64,000 nucleotides of DNA, from assembly GCA_015179045.1 (NCBI GenBank), contig WHUZ01000058.1, positions 124,001 to 188,000 of the forward strand, given 5' to 3'. Positions 30,441 to 40,729 of this stretch are shown here, piece by piece. This stretch comes from Kalaharituber pfeilii (taxonomy: Eukaryota > Ascomycota > Pezizomycetes > Pezizales > Pezizaceae). The stretch's first letter is position 1; every line of letters begins with the position of its first letter. A program made the translations under genes and the position numbers. The notes beneath the pieces were generated by a model that saw nothing but the letters and a program-made list of their open reading frames with translations, had not been told where the DNA came from and searched no databases.

Positions 30441-31110
30441 TTTTTCTTTTTTGTGGATCGCGTAACCCCGCATACAGGCTCTCAGCCTATGGCAGGACCC
30501 CTTAGTTACCCGGAGGCAGGCCGGTGACACCGGATTGTGGGCCGCATCACCCATGCTACCTAATGACTATCTACACGACTTCACCGTGGCTGCAGGGAGC
30601 AAATGCAGACAGTAGATCAAGTGCAACAATACACACATTGGGTTCTTAACCAGTCTCCATTGCGTCCTCCCCAGCCTTAGCCGCCTGCTTTCCTTTATCC
30701 TTCCTTCCCCTTTCCCACTCATACGCATCCCATCGGTCCTTCTTACCTCCGATACGTAGAGTCTCTGGAATTTAACTAGTTCTACCTGCACCCCCCAGGT
30801 AAACAACAACTGAACTAGTCACCTTTCCCACCCTCCTCTCTTGCTTCAATAGCCATCGAGCCCCAGCGATCTTTGTGCCCAGTTCATTATCCACCTCCAA
30901 CCACTTCCGAACATTCCCCAGTCTCTTGGTCACTACTATCCCATGAACTACTATTGCTGAAGTCGCAGGCCGTAGTTCCGGCTTATTTGGTGAAAGGGGT
31001 TTGCTCTTTGTATTAGAAGTGGCCCTGGAGGTGGTGGTCTTTCCTTTGGCACGGGCAGGTGGGTCTCTCTTCTTAACACTGGGTGGGGTGGGAGGGTGGC
31101 GATCCGCTTA
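30441..31110 (-). mobile_element. Type-B ORF1 element with tail B
   Basis: On the minus strand: a Lys/Thr-rich stretch (31000-31090), ATSAIVVHGIVVTKRLGNVR, KWLEVDNELGTKI, ARWLLKQERRVGKVTSSVVV, and after a break RIGGKK and YEWERGRK (about 30700). A 3' UTR of about 200 bp then leads to the tail-B hairpin (CCTGCCATAGGCTG, AGCCTGTATGCGG) and poly-A at 30441. This mirrors the type-A ORF1-only elements: ORF1 directly followed by tail, no reverse transcriptase. Confidence 0.65.
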
Positions 31111-31369
31111 CGGTACAAGGAACTACCGCGGATAGGTAAAAAGTACCTTTCCGGATTTTTTTTTTTTTTTTTTTTTTTTTTAATAACTACATTATCAGAT
31201 AGTCTGTCCCCTTTGTCTCCTCCGAGTACAAATTCCTAAGGAAATAACTAAAAGGATAATTGCGTCCCCTTGTCTCCTGTCTTATGAAATAACTGACATG
31301 CCTAAAAAATGGAAATAAATGACAGCGTAAAAGAAAACTTTGTCTTTAGCTGTTTCCTGTCTCTTCCAT

Positions 31370-31510
31370 AAGTGCCACCAGGCGACCTTTCCGGAGTCAT
31401 CCCGATGTTGGTAGATGTAGGGAGATGAAACGCATCGAAAAGGGAGAGTATCCGAAAGCGGGATGAAGAATGTGGAGAACCGACCTCACCCTGCACACAT
31501 GTGATGCGCA
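31370..31510 (-). repeat. 3' block of the coiled-coil gene unit, copy 3
   Basis: On the minus strand, GTGTGCAGGGTGAGGTCGG and the following sequence match 13375-13520 and 50345-50450. It lies downstream of coiled-coil gene copy 3, as it does for copies 1 and 4. Confidence 0.55.
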
Positions 31511-31628
31511 AGCAAACCGAATGCTCAACTTGTATTAAGCTATTCCCCGGCCCTGCATGTGACTCAACACATCAGCAACTAACTCAACGACAGTTTAAGC
31601 CGACGTGAAATTCAGCCTACCGCACTCT

Positions 31629-31715
31629 TTTTTTGTATTTTTTTTTTATATCATTAATCGCTTGCCGCCCTATGGGCTATGGCGATGTGTTATATATAAA
31701 TATAGAACATAACGG
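31629..31715 (-). mobile_element. Tail-A micro-retroposon with short 5' extension
   Basis: Perfect target duplication ACCGCACTCT at 31619-31628 and 31716-31725. Beyond the hairpin it keeps about 30 bp of AT-rich upstream sequence, making it intermediate between micro-elements and truncated LINE copies. It lies at a likely exon-intron border of coiled-coil gene copy 3. Confidence 0.88.
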
Positions 31716-32339
31716 ACCGCACTCTGTTCTCCTCCTTCTTAAGCTCCACCTTGGCTGTCAACATCTCCAGCTTCACAATGGCGCTGCTATCTTGTCCTGG
31801 CGCTCCACTCTTGATGCCCTTTCTCTGCTCGCCTCTTCCTTCCTGCTGCCTCAGTCGCCGCCGCCTTCACGGATGGTTCTTTCTTCCTCTCCACCTGCCT
31901 GCTCCTTGCCTCCTTCCGAATCTGCGCCTGCGACCTGATCTCTGCTGCTACACGCGTGGCCTTCATGTCCCTCGCCGCCTCCTTATCCTTCGCCTTCTTC
32001 AGGCGCTCCGCCTCCTCATCTTTGGCCTTCTTGACCCGTTCCGCCTCATTTACTTCCCATCCCAAAATCTGACCTGGCCGGCAAGGAAATGTGCTGCCTA
32101 GGAAAATTGTGACTATCCAGAGCCCAGCGCTGGCGATGTTTCTGCCTATACTCTTGACCGCATCAAGTGCTGCCGCAGCAGGAGCACTGTCACTGGCTAG
32201 AGGAACTGCAGAAACGGGACTGGCATAGCAGTCAGCAGGTTGTCTCGTCACGGGAGCATCCTCAGGTGGGCCCGACTTGCACTGCACCAACGATACAAAT
32301 TACGAGAATAACAGCCGAGACTGTGATATTGGAAGGAAT
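31716..32339 (-). pseudogene. Membrane-anchored coiled-coil gene, copy 3 (broken)
   Basis: Exon 1 is 32339-32281 (59 nt) but begins ATT instead of ATG. The intron 32280-32220 (61 nt) has a GC donor (GCAAGT). Exon 2 encodes SPVSAVPLASDSAPAAAALD, KSIGRNIASAGLWIVTIFL, then two compensating frame changes across the second hydrophobic segment, then EEAERLKKAKDKEAARDMK and a basic C-terminal part. The lost start and altered donor argue for a pseudogene. Confidence 0.65.
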
Positions 32340-32368
32340 GACTGTGGTGATAGGTTGGCTGGAGCTTG

Positions 32369-32438
32369 TTTTTTTTTTTTTTTTTTTTTTTTAATATCAT
32401 TACTCGCGTGCCGCCTCCATAGACTATGGCGAGTGGGA
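32369..32438 (-). mobile_element. Tail-A micro-retroposon
   Basis: Target duplication GGAGCTTG at 32361-32368 and 32439-32446. Hairpin variant with CTCCATAGAC between the arms; ends GGCGAG plus TGG. It separates copy 3 from its upstream block. Confidence 0.82.
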
Positions 32439-32439
32439 G

Positions 32440-32730
32440 GAGCTTGATGAGGTGTAGGGTGTATGGTGACGAGTTGGGGTGGGTAAGGTGGGCGAGGTGG
32501 GCGGGGTGGGCGGGGTGGGCGTGGAGGAGGAGACAGAGGAGACGAAGAGGATGGAGAAGGGGCCAAGGGGCCCACAGAGTGATGGTCGGGCTCAGTTTCT
32601 GAAAGGGGCACTTCCGAAACAGGCCCATTGCGTACCCCGCATGGCGAGAGTCGAGCGCGCTGCCAAGACCGTCTTGACGAGTGCCGTGCCGGGTGCGCTG
32701 CGTGAGAGGAAGGAGTGAGGATCGATGTCA
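32440..32730 (-). promoter_or_regulatory. Conserved upstream block of coiled-coil gene copy 3
   Basis: The reverse complement matches 11960-12290 (CCAATGGGCCTGTTTC or a variant, CCATCACTCTGTGGGCC, then the CCCACC-rich tract). It is in the same position relative to exon 1 as in copy 1. Confidence 0.6.
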
Positions 32731-32894
32731 ACTTACACGAGGGCTCGCTGCGTCCAGAGCCAAGGCCATGCTTAAACAACTACCAGTATATGCCTGCGTA
32801 ATACGAAGCAGTTCTCACAAGCAAAGTTCTCTGCTGCACCCCAGTATAGTTCTATGAAATTCATTTCACAATAAAAGCAAGGATAACATAACAC

Positions 32895-33190
32895 AATAGC
32901 GAGCCCTCGTATAAGTTGACATCGATCCTCACTCCTTCCGCTCGTGTAGCGCAATGCAGCTGGCTGCATCAGGCACTTGTCAAGATAACGTGAAATAAAA
33001 AACAAAAAAACAAAAGATGGTCTTGGCAGTGCATCCGAATCTCACCATGCAGGCAGCCTGTTTCGGAAGTGCCCATTTGGACACTGAGCCCTACCATCAC
33101 TCTGTAGGACCCTTGGCCCCTTCTCCATCCTCTTCGTCTCCCTCCTCTGTCTCCTCCTCTACATTGACCCTGTCTACCTCGCCCATCTTA
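32895..33190 (+). repeat. Orphan copy of the coiled-coil gene upstream block
   Basis: GCGAGCCCTCGTATAAG, GGCTGCATCAGGCACTTG and CCATCACTCTGTAGGAC follow the order seen upstream of copy 1, but no coiled-coil gene follows. The block ends at the broken end of the copia element. An A-rich run at 32990-33015 may be a small insertion. Confidence 0.6.
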
Positions 33191-33191
33191 T

Positions 33192-35855
33192 CTAATCTAA
33201 CTCATCATCATACACCCTATTGTCAATGTCGTCGAAAAATGAATTCGATGGATCTATGACAGAATGATGCGGTGTGGGAGTTGACGAACTGGATTCGGTA
33301 TCACTACCAAAACTACCAGGCATAGATTGCTGTATAGGCGATGGACTATGCTGTGCAGGCGGAGGTGGGCTCAGGGTAACTTGAGATTCAGAGGTTGATT
33401 GAGCTGGTGGTGCTGGTGAGGCGGCCGGTTCAGGCGTCGGTAAGGCTGGTGACGGTGATACGGCCGGGACGGCAGAAACAGATGATGACGATGTTGCTGG
33501 GAACTCTATATCAGAGGACGTGTTGTTTGGTACAAACCGTACTTGATTAGATTCATTAACTGTTCTCTTAGATGGAATGTAAACGCGGTACATGGAATTA
33601 CCAGTGTAACCGACAAGACGACCTTCTAGTGCTCGCTGCTCCAGTTTGCTTCCAGGTCCCCTAGTTGATTCTGGAATATGCACGTAGCACTGTGTGAAGA
33701 AAGGGCGGAGGTGTCCAACTTGCGGTCGTCGGTGGAGGAGTACTTCATACGGAGTTCTTCCCTGTAGAGCCGTATGAGGCAGGCGATTCTTGAGGTATAC
33801 AGCCCAGTTAAAGGCCTCAGACCAAAGGAATTTCGGAGCATTTTGCATAGCAGGACGGCACATATTCGCAATGATAGCGTTGTATCTCTCAGCGATACCA
33901 TTGGACTCTGGTGATGCGGCGGCAGTGGTTTGATGAGTGATTCCCTTCTCAGAACAATAATCAGACCACTCAGTGTTGAGGTATTCACCACCTCTGTCAG
34001 ACCTGATAGTACGTGGGTACCGACCAGTGTTATTGGCGACTTTTTGACAGAGATCCTTGAGGTGTTTTACAGCCTCAGATTTCTGTTTCAGGAAGCGGAT
34101 TTCTGCATACCGCGAAAAGTCATCAATAAACGTCATGTAGTAGAGGGCGCCGCTTAGAGATTGTACCGGAAATTTGCCAGCGAGATCAGTGTGAACAAGA
34201 TCGAAGGGCTCTGCGGCTCGCTGGTTTGTAGGGGGAGGAGTAACATGCTTGGAATTCGATTTAGCACACGCATCGCAGAAGAAGAAAGACGGGCGCTTTG
34301 GGATAATATGACCATCAACATATCTATCAACAGCGGATGACCATGACTGTGGTGAGGTATGGCCAAGGGCTTCGTGCCAGTACTGGGTAGTAGAGAGATA
34401 TGCGGTACCATGTTGAATGAGACAAGAGACATAAAAGAGTCCATTCAAGTCATTCTTGTGTGTGGCAACAAAGACAATCTTATTATCACTCTTATAGCGC
34501 ACCTGTATCCAATCATCCTCTCCAACCATACGAAATTTCCCCCGAGCTGCAATCTGCTTCCACGAAATTAAACATCCTGCTTCCCATCTAGGTATAAATA
34601 AAACATTCAACAAGATTAGCTCAACGACATGACCGCCTACTTCCACATCCATCTTGACATTTCCCTTGTGAGTACTGAAAAGTACTCGCCCTCCACCAAC
34701 CTTTATACCCACTTTGGATGGGCTTGGATCTAGGAGGTGGGAAAGGTCAGCTGTGATATGGTGAGTGGAGCCAGTGTCAAAGGCCCATACCTCGTATGTT
34801 TTATCTTGTGCGCTTTTTAGGGCGCTACCTAAAGGCGGAGAAGGAAGAATTTCGGGAGGGGCGGAATCATCAGCGAAGGTAAGGAAACAAGCGCCGGTTG
34901 CGACTTCGGAGACTTCGACGGCGAGGTTTGCGCTTCCGGAGGATGAGGAGGCTGTGTTCTTCTTTTCTTTTGCTTCCTTAAGGACCGTGCACGAGGTATG
35001 TGTATGTCCTTTTGAAGAGAGGTTACGCTTCCAACAGTAAGAGCATTCGTCGGAGGGACATTGGCCCTTGCGTGGGGAGGAGGAGGCGGAACTGGTCGAA
35101 GAAGATTGTTGATTCTCTTTTCTGGGCTTCTTCTTCTTGTTGTCCTTTTTCTTTGCAGCAACGAGGGCGTCGCCAGAGGAGGAAGAAGAGTTTGGAAGGT
35201 CCAGGAGCCGAGTACGGACATCAGCGTAGGTGAGGCCGTCTTTGCTTTGGAGATTGTCAACAATATTCTCCATCGAGGAGGGAAGCGTACGAAGAAGAAG
35301 CTGCGCTTTCAGCTCAATATCAGCAAGAACAAGCTGCAGTGCCTTAACGTAGGACCTTGAATTATCTGCCACATTGACTTTGTCAGCGAGACGAGTCCAT
35401 TGTGCTTCAAAGGCCTGGATGTGCGCTGCGACGGTTGTGGAGTCGTCTTTCTTGAGATCCAGCAAGGTATTGAGTGTATGAAACGTAGAGGTTACATTCT
35501 TGCGGTCGAGTGTATCCTCCAGCTCTCTCCATGCTTCTGCTGCAGTCTTTTTCTGTGATATGACGTGCTTATACTCGGGGGAGACTACTTGAACAAGATG
35601 GAATTTAGCCATTTTATTCTTTCGCTCCCAGTTGCGATAGCGGTCCTGGTCCGGTTTGACTTCCGTGCCAAGTACTACTTCCAGTACATCAGCTGCATCG
35701 AGAATGGTACGTGTTTCGCTTTGCCATACGTTATAGTTGGTTCCATCGAGAATTGTAGGAGTGGAAATCTTGATGGTGACGGCTTCCCATTTTTCGTCAG
35801 TTGGTGTGGGAGGAGTAGAGGACGAGGACGAGGAAGAAGAACCGCGGTCGGCCAT
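33192..35855 (-). CDS. Copia Gag-Pol fragment (gag, protease, integrase), 887 aa
   Basis: An open frame from ATG at 35855. Residues about 30-250 form the UBN2/retrotransposon-gag-like region (WRELEDTLDRKN, LLRTLPSS). A CCHC-like knuckle follows (CSYCWKRNLSSKGH then C). The protease motif is DTGSTHHI. The GAG-pre-integrase zinc site is WHEALGH...CDAC. The integrase core has acids in HTDLAG, IRSDRGGEY and SPESNGIAER, so D, D and E are all present. The frame ends in a Ser/Pro-rich region and DDELD, where a full-length copia polyprotein would continue into reverse transcriptase. It codes for a fungal mobile element, not a host gene. Confidence 0.92.
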   Translation of the reverse strand: MADRGSSSSSSSSTPPTPTDEKWEAVTIKISTPTILDGTNYNVWQSETRTILDAADVLEVVLGTEVKPDQDRYRNWERKNKMAKFHLVQVVSPEYKHVISQKKTAAEAWRELEDTLDRKNVTSTFHTLNTLLDLKKDDSTTVAAHIQAFEAQWTRLADKVNVADNSRSYVKALQLVLADIELKAQLLLRTLPSSMENIVDNLQSKDGLTYADVRTRLLDLPNSSSSSGDALVAAKKKDNKKKKPRKENQQSSSTSSASSSPRKGQCPSDECSYCWKRNLSSKGHTHTSCTVLKEAKEKKNTASSSSGSANLAVEVSEVATGACFLTFADDSAPPEILPSPPLGSALKSAQDKTYEVWAFDTGSTHHITADLSHLLDPSPSKVGIKVGGGRVLFSTHKGNVKMDVEVGGHVVELILLNVLFIPRWEAGCLISWKQIAARGKFRMVGEDDWIQVRYKSDNKIVFVATHKNDLNGLFYVSCLIQHGTAYLSTTQYWHEALGHTSPQSWSSAVDRYVDGHIIPKRPSFFFCDACAKSNSKHVTPPPTNQRAAEPFDLVHTDLAGKFPVQSLSGALYYMTFIDDFSRYAEIRFLKQKSEAVKHLKDLCQKVANNTGRYPRTIRSDRGGEYLNTEWSDYCSEKGITHQTTAAASPESNGIAERYNAIIANMCRPAMQNAPKFLWSEAFNWAVYLKNRLPHTALQGRTPYEVLLHRRPQVGHLRPFFTQCYVHIPESTRGPGSKLEQRALEGRLVGYTGNSMYRVYIPSKRTVNESNQVRFVPNNTSSDIEFPATSSSSVSAVPAVSPSPALPTPEPAASPAPPAQSTSESQVTLSPPPPAQHSPSPIQQSMPGSFGSDTESSSSTPTPHHSVIDPSNSFFDDIDNRVYDDELD

Positions 35856-36010
35856 TGTTGTTGAGGTGGGTACAAGCGCGAAATGACAGAAGAAAGGAAA
35901 TCCAAGAGAATGTGAGACTTAAAGGAATGAGTGGTAACGAAGAGCGACGAGGCGAAAAGGAGAGGTGCGAAGAAGTGGAAGGAATGAGAGGTGCGACTTG
36001 ATGCTTTGTT

Positions 36011-36035
36011 ACAGCGTCAAGCCGGGCTCATAACC
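36011..36035 (-). promoter_or_regulatory. Primer-binding site matching the initiator tRNA anticodon arm
   Basis: Directly inside the LTR, the minus strand reads GGTTATGAGCCCGGC. The reverse complement, GCCGGGCTCATAACC, has the form of the anticodon arm of initiator tRNA-Met (CAT anticodon) rather than a tRNA 3' end. Drosophila copia and yeast Ty5 are known to prime from such half-tRNAs. Confidence 0.7.
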
Positions 36036-36598
36036 TGACTGAACGTCGACCCTGATTCCGGATTCGCACTTAGAATAAGGAGGGCTTCGTCACGTAGGAA
36101 AAAACAAGAAAGAGCTTCTGAAGGAATAAAGAAGATCTGTACTGTTGGGTCCGTACCGTTGGGTCCAATAAGTCTGATTGATTAAAGAGATGCAGAATCA
36201 AACAGGATTATATACATAATGAGCATTGCATGACGTGACTGCAGAACCATGACTAGACAGGCAGGTGTAACATATCAGGCAGGTGCGGAAGTAACGGAAT
36301 GCATGGCTTGCAACTAAGCGCTGTGGCGTGAAGTTGGTACTGTGGCGTTATTGCATGATTCAGACACATAATAGCAACGGAGTGTAGATCATGTGTATGT
36401 TAAATGAAAGAACAGAACAGCAACCAATAAACAGACGAAACAGCAGTTAGAGGGGATTATCTATTAGTAACAGTAACAGAAAGAAACGTATCCATTAGTA
36501 ACAGTAATAGAAAAAACATATCTATTAGTAACAGCAACATACGGGTAGCGGATGTTGATAGACAGCTCAACACGGGTGGCGGATGTCATGTTTCGACA
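36036..36598 (-). repeat. Copia LTR (563 bp)
   Basis: On the minus strand it starts TGTCGAAACATGACATCC and ends CGTTCAGTCA, next to the primer-binding site. It matches the solo LTR at 51821-52372 closely; one difference is a 14-base GTTGGGTCC duplication near 36150. Confidence 0.9.
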
Positions 36599-36640
36599 CC
36601 TATATCCTATTAAGCTCTACCTAACCTATTATATATAATC

Positions 36641-37250
36641 ATGTCTTCTAATAACACAGTCTCGGCTGTTCTTCTCCTAATTTGTGTAGTTGCTGCAGTG
36701 TGAGTCTGGCCCAGGTGAGCATGCTCCCACGACGAGATAATCTGCTGAATGCTATGCCAGTTCCGTTTCTGCAGTTCCTCTTGCTAGTCCTAGTGCTGCT
36801 GCAGCGGCAGCAGTAGATGTCGTCAAGTCCATAGGCGGGAACATTGCCAGCGCCGGGCTCTGGATAGCAACAGTGTTCCTGGCAGCACATTTCGTTGCCG
36901 GCAAGATTAGATTTTGGCAGTGGGAGGTAAAGGAGGTGGAGCGGATTAAACAGGCAAAGGATGAGGAGGCAGAGAGGATTAAGAAGGCTAAAGATGAGGA
37001 GGCCGAGCGGATTAAGAAGGCCAAAGATGAGGAGGCGGAGCGCCTCAAGAAGGCGAAGGATGAGGACATTGCAAGGGACATGAGGGCAAAGGATGAGGAA
37101 ATTGCGAGGAACATGAAGTCCAAGCATGCACCAGAAGCGGTCAAGACCCAGACACAGATTCGGATTGCGGTAAGGAACCGGCAGGCGGACAGGAAGAAAG
37201 GACTGGCCGCGAAGTCGGCGGCGACTAAAGTAGCAGGAAACCCCGCCAAA
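36641..37250 (+). CDS. Membrane-anchored coiled-coil gene, copy 2 (3' end replaced)
   Basis: Exon 1 36641-36699 (59 nt: MSSNNTVSAVLLLICVVAAV), intron 36700-36760 (61 nt, GTGAGT...CCAG), exon 2 from 36761. The spliced frame is open: SVSAVPLASPSAAAAAAVD, KSIGGNIASAGLWIATVFLA (second hydrophobic segment), then repeats of EEAERIKKAKD. The protein would have a signal-like N-terminus, a membrane segment and a highly charged helical tail. From about 37240 the sequence becomes a LINE-type ORF1 fragment; staying in frame gives a stop near 37374. The original C-terminus is lost, so whether it works is unclear. Confidence 0.65.
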
Positions 37251-37728
37251 AGACACCAAAAAGGCTACCCCGCCGACCCCGACGACGACGAAAGCCAAAT
37301 CCGGACTAGTCATACATGGCGTTGCCCTGAGAAGGGAACTGGGCAACGTCAGAAGATGGCTGTCCGAGGACAATAAAGACATGCCAAAGATCACCAGCAT
37401 CAGATGGCTAAGGAAAAAGGACATTTTGGTCGGAGAGGGGAAGAAGACAAGTTCCATAGTGGTATACTTGGAGGAAGACCTAGACAAGGACAAGGTGCGA
37501 CTCGGAGGGAAGTGGCTCAAGGCGTGTCGGTATGAGCCTGAAAGAGGACGGAGATGAAGATTCAGGATGCTGACCGCTCTCCCCGCAACACCTTCTAAAG
37601 ACCGCGGGCATCATGTATTTAAGACCGTATTCGTTTTGATTTTGTTTTAGTTAAATTAAACCCTCGCCATAGCCCATAGGGCGGCATGCGAGTAATGAAA
37701 TAAAAAAAAAAAAAAAAAAAAAAAAAAA
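37240..37728 (+). mobile_element. 5'-truncated ORF1-type element with tail A
   Basis: Reads SGLVIHGVALRRELGNVRRW, SIRWLRKKDILVGEGKKTSS, IVVYLEED and VRLGGKWLKACRYEPERG, with a stop near 37555, then a 3' UTR, tail-A hairpin and poly-A (about 28). The left border is inferred from loss of coiled-coil similarity; no target duplication was found. Confidence 0.75.
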
Positions 37729-37942
37729 CACCGCTCCACTGCATCCTCGTAGATTAAGCCTTCCATATCTCATGCCGTAGAGGAAGGCCTGCCATACCTG
37801 TTAAATTGAACTTATTCTGCCATTCTCGTGCCGTTGAAAGGGCCCTACAATAGGTGTCAGATTGAGCTCATACCATTACATCTCGCGACGTTGAAAGGTA
37901 CCGCCATACCTATGATATTGACCTCATTCTGCTATTCTCGTA

Positions 37943-37999
37943 CTTTTTTTTTTTTTTTTTTTATCATTACTCTCGTGCCGCCCTGGGGGCTATGGCGAG
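37943..37999 (-). mobile_element. Tail-A micro-retroposon in satellite
   Basis: Perfect target duplication TATTCTCGTA at 37933-37942 and 38000-38009. Ends exactly at GGCGAG. Confidence 0.93.
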
Positions 38000-38077
38000 T
38001 ATTCTCGTATTGTCGATTTGGCCCTATGGTACATTTCAGATTCAGCTCACGTTCATACATCTCACGATGTTGAAAGG

Positions 38078-38367
38078 TAGTGAGCGGCACGAGCCGAGCC
38101 AGCTCGAGCTCAAACGAGCCAAGATCATGCTAGTGTTTTTCTTGACAGCTCGCTAAAATGCTTAGCCAGTGCAAGGTTTCATAACTGTAAATACCTAATA
38201 TAGTAATAATTAGAGACTTGGAGCTCATTCTGACCTACCAACAACTTCGAAATGCACAATTTCCCTGATAGTAGTGAGAAAGATGAAAATTTAGCTTAGT
38301 TTAGTTTAGTTTGTCAATATTATGTAAATAATCAATCCAGGCTCGAGCTAGCTCGTGCCGCTCACTA
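38078..38367. mobile_element. hAT-type MITE, 290 bp, in satellite
   Basis: Perfect 8-bp duplication TTGAAAGG at 38070-38077 and 38368-38375. Termini TAGTGAGCGG and CCGCTCACTA. Nearly identical inside to 16237-16517. Confidence 0.95.
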
Positions 38368-39499
38368 TTGAAAGGGATCCGCCATACATATGAAATTGTA
38401 CTTATCATGCTATTCTCGTGCCGTACATAGGGCACTATGGTACGTGTCAGATTCAGCTCATGTTCATACATCTGGCGACGTTGAAAGGGACCCATCATAC
38501 CTGTAAATTGAGCTCATTTTGGAACATCTTGTGCTAGCGGAAGGGCCCTGCGGTATCGTTAAGGTAATCTCATGTTGCCATATTTCATGCTGTAGAGGAA
38601 CGCCTGCTATACCTGTGAAATTGAACTCATTCTGCTATTCTCATGCCGTCGAAAGGGCCCATAGTACCTGTTAGGTCAATCTTATGTTCATAAATCTTAC
38701 AACCTTCAAAGAACTCACCATACCTGTGAAATAAGCTCACCTTGCCACATCTTGAACCATCGAAAGGGCCCTGTGATACCTCTTTAATCTCATGTTGCCA
38801 TATCTCGCGCTGTCACGAGAGGCCTGCTACCTGTTATTAGAGCTCATTCTGTAGCATTTCGTGCTGTCTAGGGAGCCCTGTTAATATGTGTAAGCAAGTT
38901 GTAGGCTGTGCGATATGTGAGTAGGTTGTTCGATGTCCTCGCCTCGAAGAAGGACAAAGAAGGATGAAGAAGGACGAAGAAGGATGAAGGACTTTTAATG
39001 AAAACTGACTCCTGAATGGACTGCTGAATTGACTCTGGAATTGACCTCTGAATTGACTTTTGAATTCAACGTGCAATTAGGGGCAATTCTCACAGTGTTA
39101 ACATGTAGACCGGAATCAGATTGATCAGCAAACTCATTCTATGCCTAGTCTGGTTGTACTATGCCACTGTGGTCCTCTGGTTGCCCTTCTGGGCTCTCCC
39201 AGCCGACCCGTGGGATCACGGCTGGCAGCTGCAGTGGCCTAAGCAACCTTATCAGCACCGAATTTAGCAACCTATACGAGGCCCAACAGGGACCCAGGTG
39301 ACCTCATCAGCGCCCAATTTAGCAACTCATACGAGACCCAAGCGGGGGCCCATGCAACCTCGGCTAGGCCGGCCGTGATCCAAGGAGTAGCTGTATCTGC
39401 CTTCTGGAGCCCCTTTTGCAATAGCGCAAACTTGATCTGAATTCCGTAATGTACTAGCAAGGGAAGTTCAGGCATACTGCAATATTGCCCAATTGAGTC

Positions 39500-40060
39500 A
39501 ATTGACTATCTTCACGCCATTGGGCATATTGGGTACATGTATGAGATATACAATTATAGAACATATTGAGCATGTTAAGTATGTTGAGCACGTTGAGAGC
39601 TCATATGAGATGGAGGGTATATTGGGCACATTGAGTATATTGAGTACGCGTATATGAGATGTACGATACATTAGGCACATTGAGCATTTGAGCACGTTAA
39701 GTGTGCTCATGGGATGTAGGCACATTGAGCATATTAAGCATGTTGAGTGTACGCACATGAGATATAGGATACATTGGGCACATTGAGCATGTCAAGTATA
39801 TTGAGCACGCATATAAAATATAGAACATATTGGGCATATTGAGTATCTTGAGCATGTTGAGCATGCACATGAAATATAGAACATATTGGGCACATTGAGT
39901 ATCTTGAGCATGCTGAATACACAAATGAAAACCTCGCCATAGCCTATAGGGCAGTATGCAAGTAATGATATTTAAAAAAAAAAAAAAAAAACACATATGA
40001 AATGTAGAACATATTGGGCATATTGCTCATGTTCAACACATTGAGTATGCTGCGATGCCG
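39500..40060. repeat. Degenerate minisatellite of ATTGAGCA-type units
   Basis: Words such as ACATATTGGGCA, ATTGAGCATGTTGAGCA and ATATGAAATATAGAACA recur about every 60-70 bp. No coding function is apparent. Confidence 0.65.
39931..39990 (+). mobile_element. Tail-A micro-retroposon in minisatellite
   Basis: Target duplication ACACAWATGAAA at 39919-39930 and 39991-40002. The hairpin carries several changes (GGGCAGTATGCAAG) but keeps its outline. The tandem context makes the duplication slightly less certain. Confidence 0.8.
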
Positions 40061-40720
40061 GCGGTAGGATTACTTGCATTGTGGGCGCAATGGAGGACAT
40101 TTTGAGCATGTTGAGCACATCGTGACACTGGCAGCAGGATTACTTGCGTTATGAGCGCTGAGGGCATAAACGGGCATAAACTACCTTTCATAATGCCATG
40201 AGCGCACCAAGCCAGAAGTCAGAAGGCTAGGGTGCAGGCGTCACGAGCTGATGAGGTTAGAAATGCATGGGCGGAAGAAGCGCTTAGGGCCTAAACTGTG
40301 CGTTGTGACGCTTAGTGTCGCGTTGTGATGGATGCGACTGCTTTTGTACTGATATTCAAACCCTCCAGAAACTCAGCCTCCTTACCACTCTAATATCTAT
40401 CAATAGTTACGATAGTTATTGTATAGTCTTTTACTAGGATATTTACCTAGATACTAGTAAAGGATTTTGCAGTACCTGTATAGATAAAAAAAACTCAGTT
40501 AAAGAAGTATAAGCAATTAATTCCTTTAGTAGAAAAAAGGGAACTACTATTGAATTTATTTACTACCTTTTCCAAGACCCTCAAACCCCTCTGTCACAGC
40601 CCGCGCCCTACAGTCTCCGCACACTAAGCCACGCCCGCCGGCAAGCCATGACCGCCTCCCGCCCGGCAAGCTCATAGAACCGGCTAGCTACATGTAGCTA
40701 GCAAGCTGCCAGTATAACCT
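40061..40720. other. No gene recognised
   Basis: No coding frames of note. It may be decayed LTR-element sequence, as the following kilobases contain gypsy remnants. Confidence 0.3.
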
Positions 40721-40729
40721 GCCAGTCAG

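Larger units (their letters stand above)
33192..36598 (-). mobile_element. Ty1/copia retrotransposon, truncated at its 3' end
   Basis: On the minus strand: 5' LTR (36598-36036), primer-binding site, then gag-protease-integrase coding sequence to 33192. The reverse transcriptase, RNase H and 3' LTR are missing, and the left border abuts an orphan promoter block. A solo LTR of the same family is at 51821-52372. Confidence 0.9.
37740..38830. repeat. Degenerate satellite, about 90-100 bp units
   Basis: Recurring words are CCATACCTGT(T/G)AAATTG, AGCTCATTCTGC, CTCGTGCCGT and GAAAGGGCCC. The same consensus in reverse complement occupies 63300-64000 (CAATTTGACAGGTA, AGCAGAACGAG). It is interrupted by a micro-element and a MITE. 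Confidence 0.7.

Noticed and set aside
31157..31190. A long T-run as a retroposon tail
   Set aside because: It is followed by unrelated sequence without a tail hairpin. It may belong to another retroposon family, but there is no support here.
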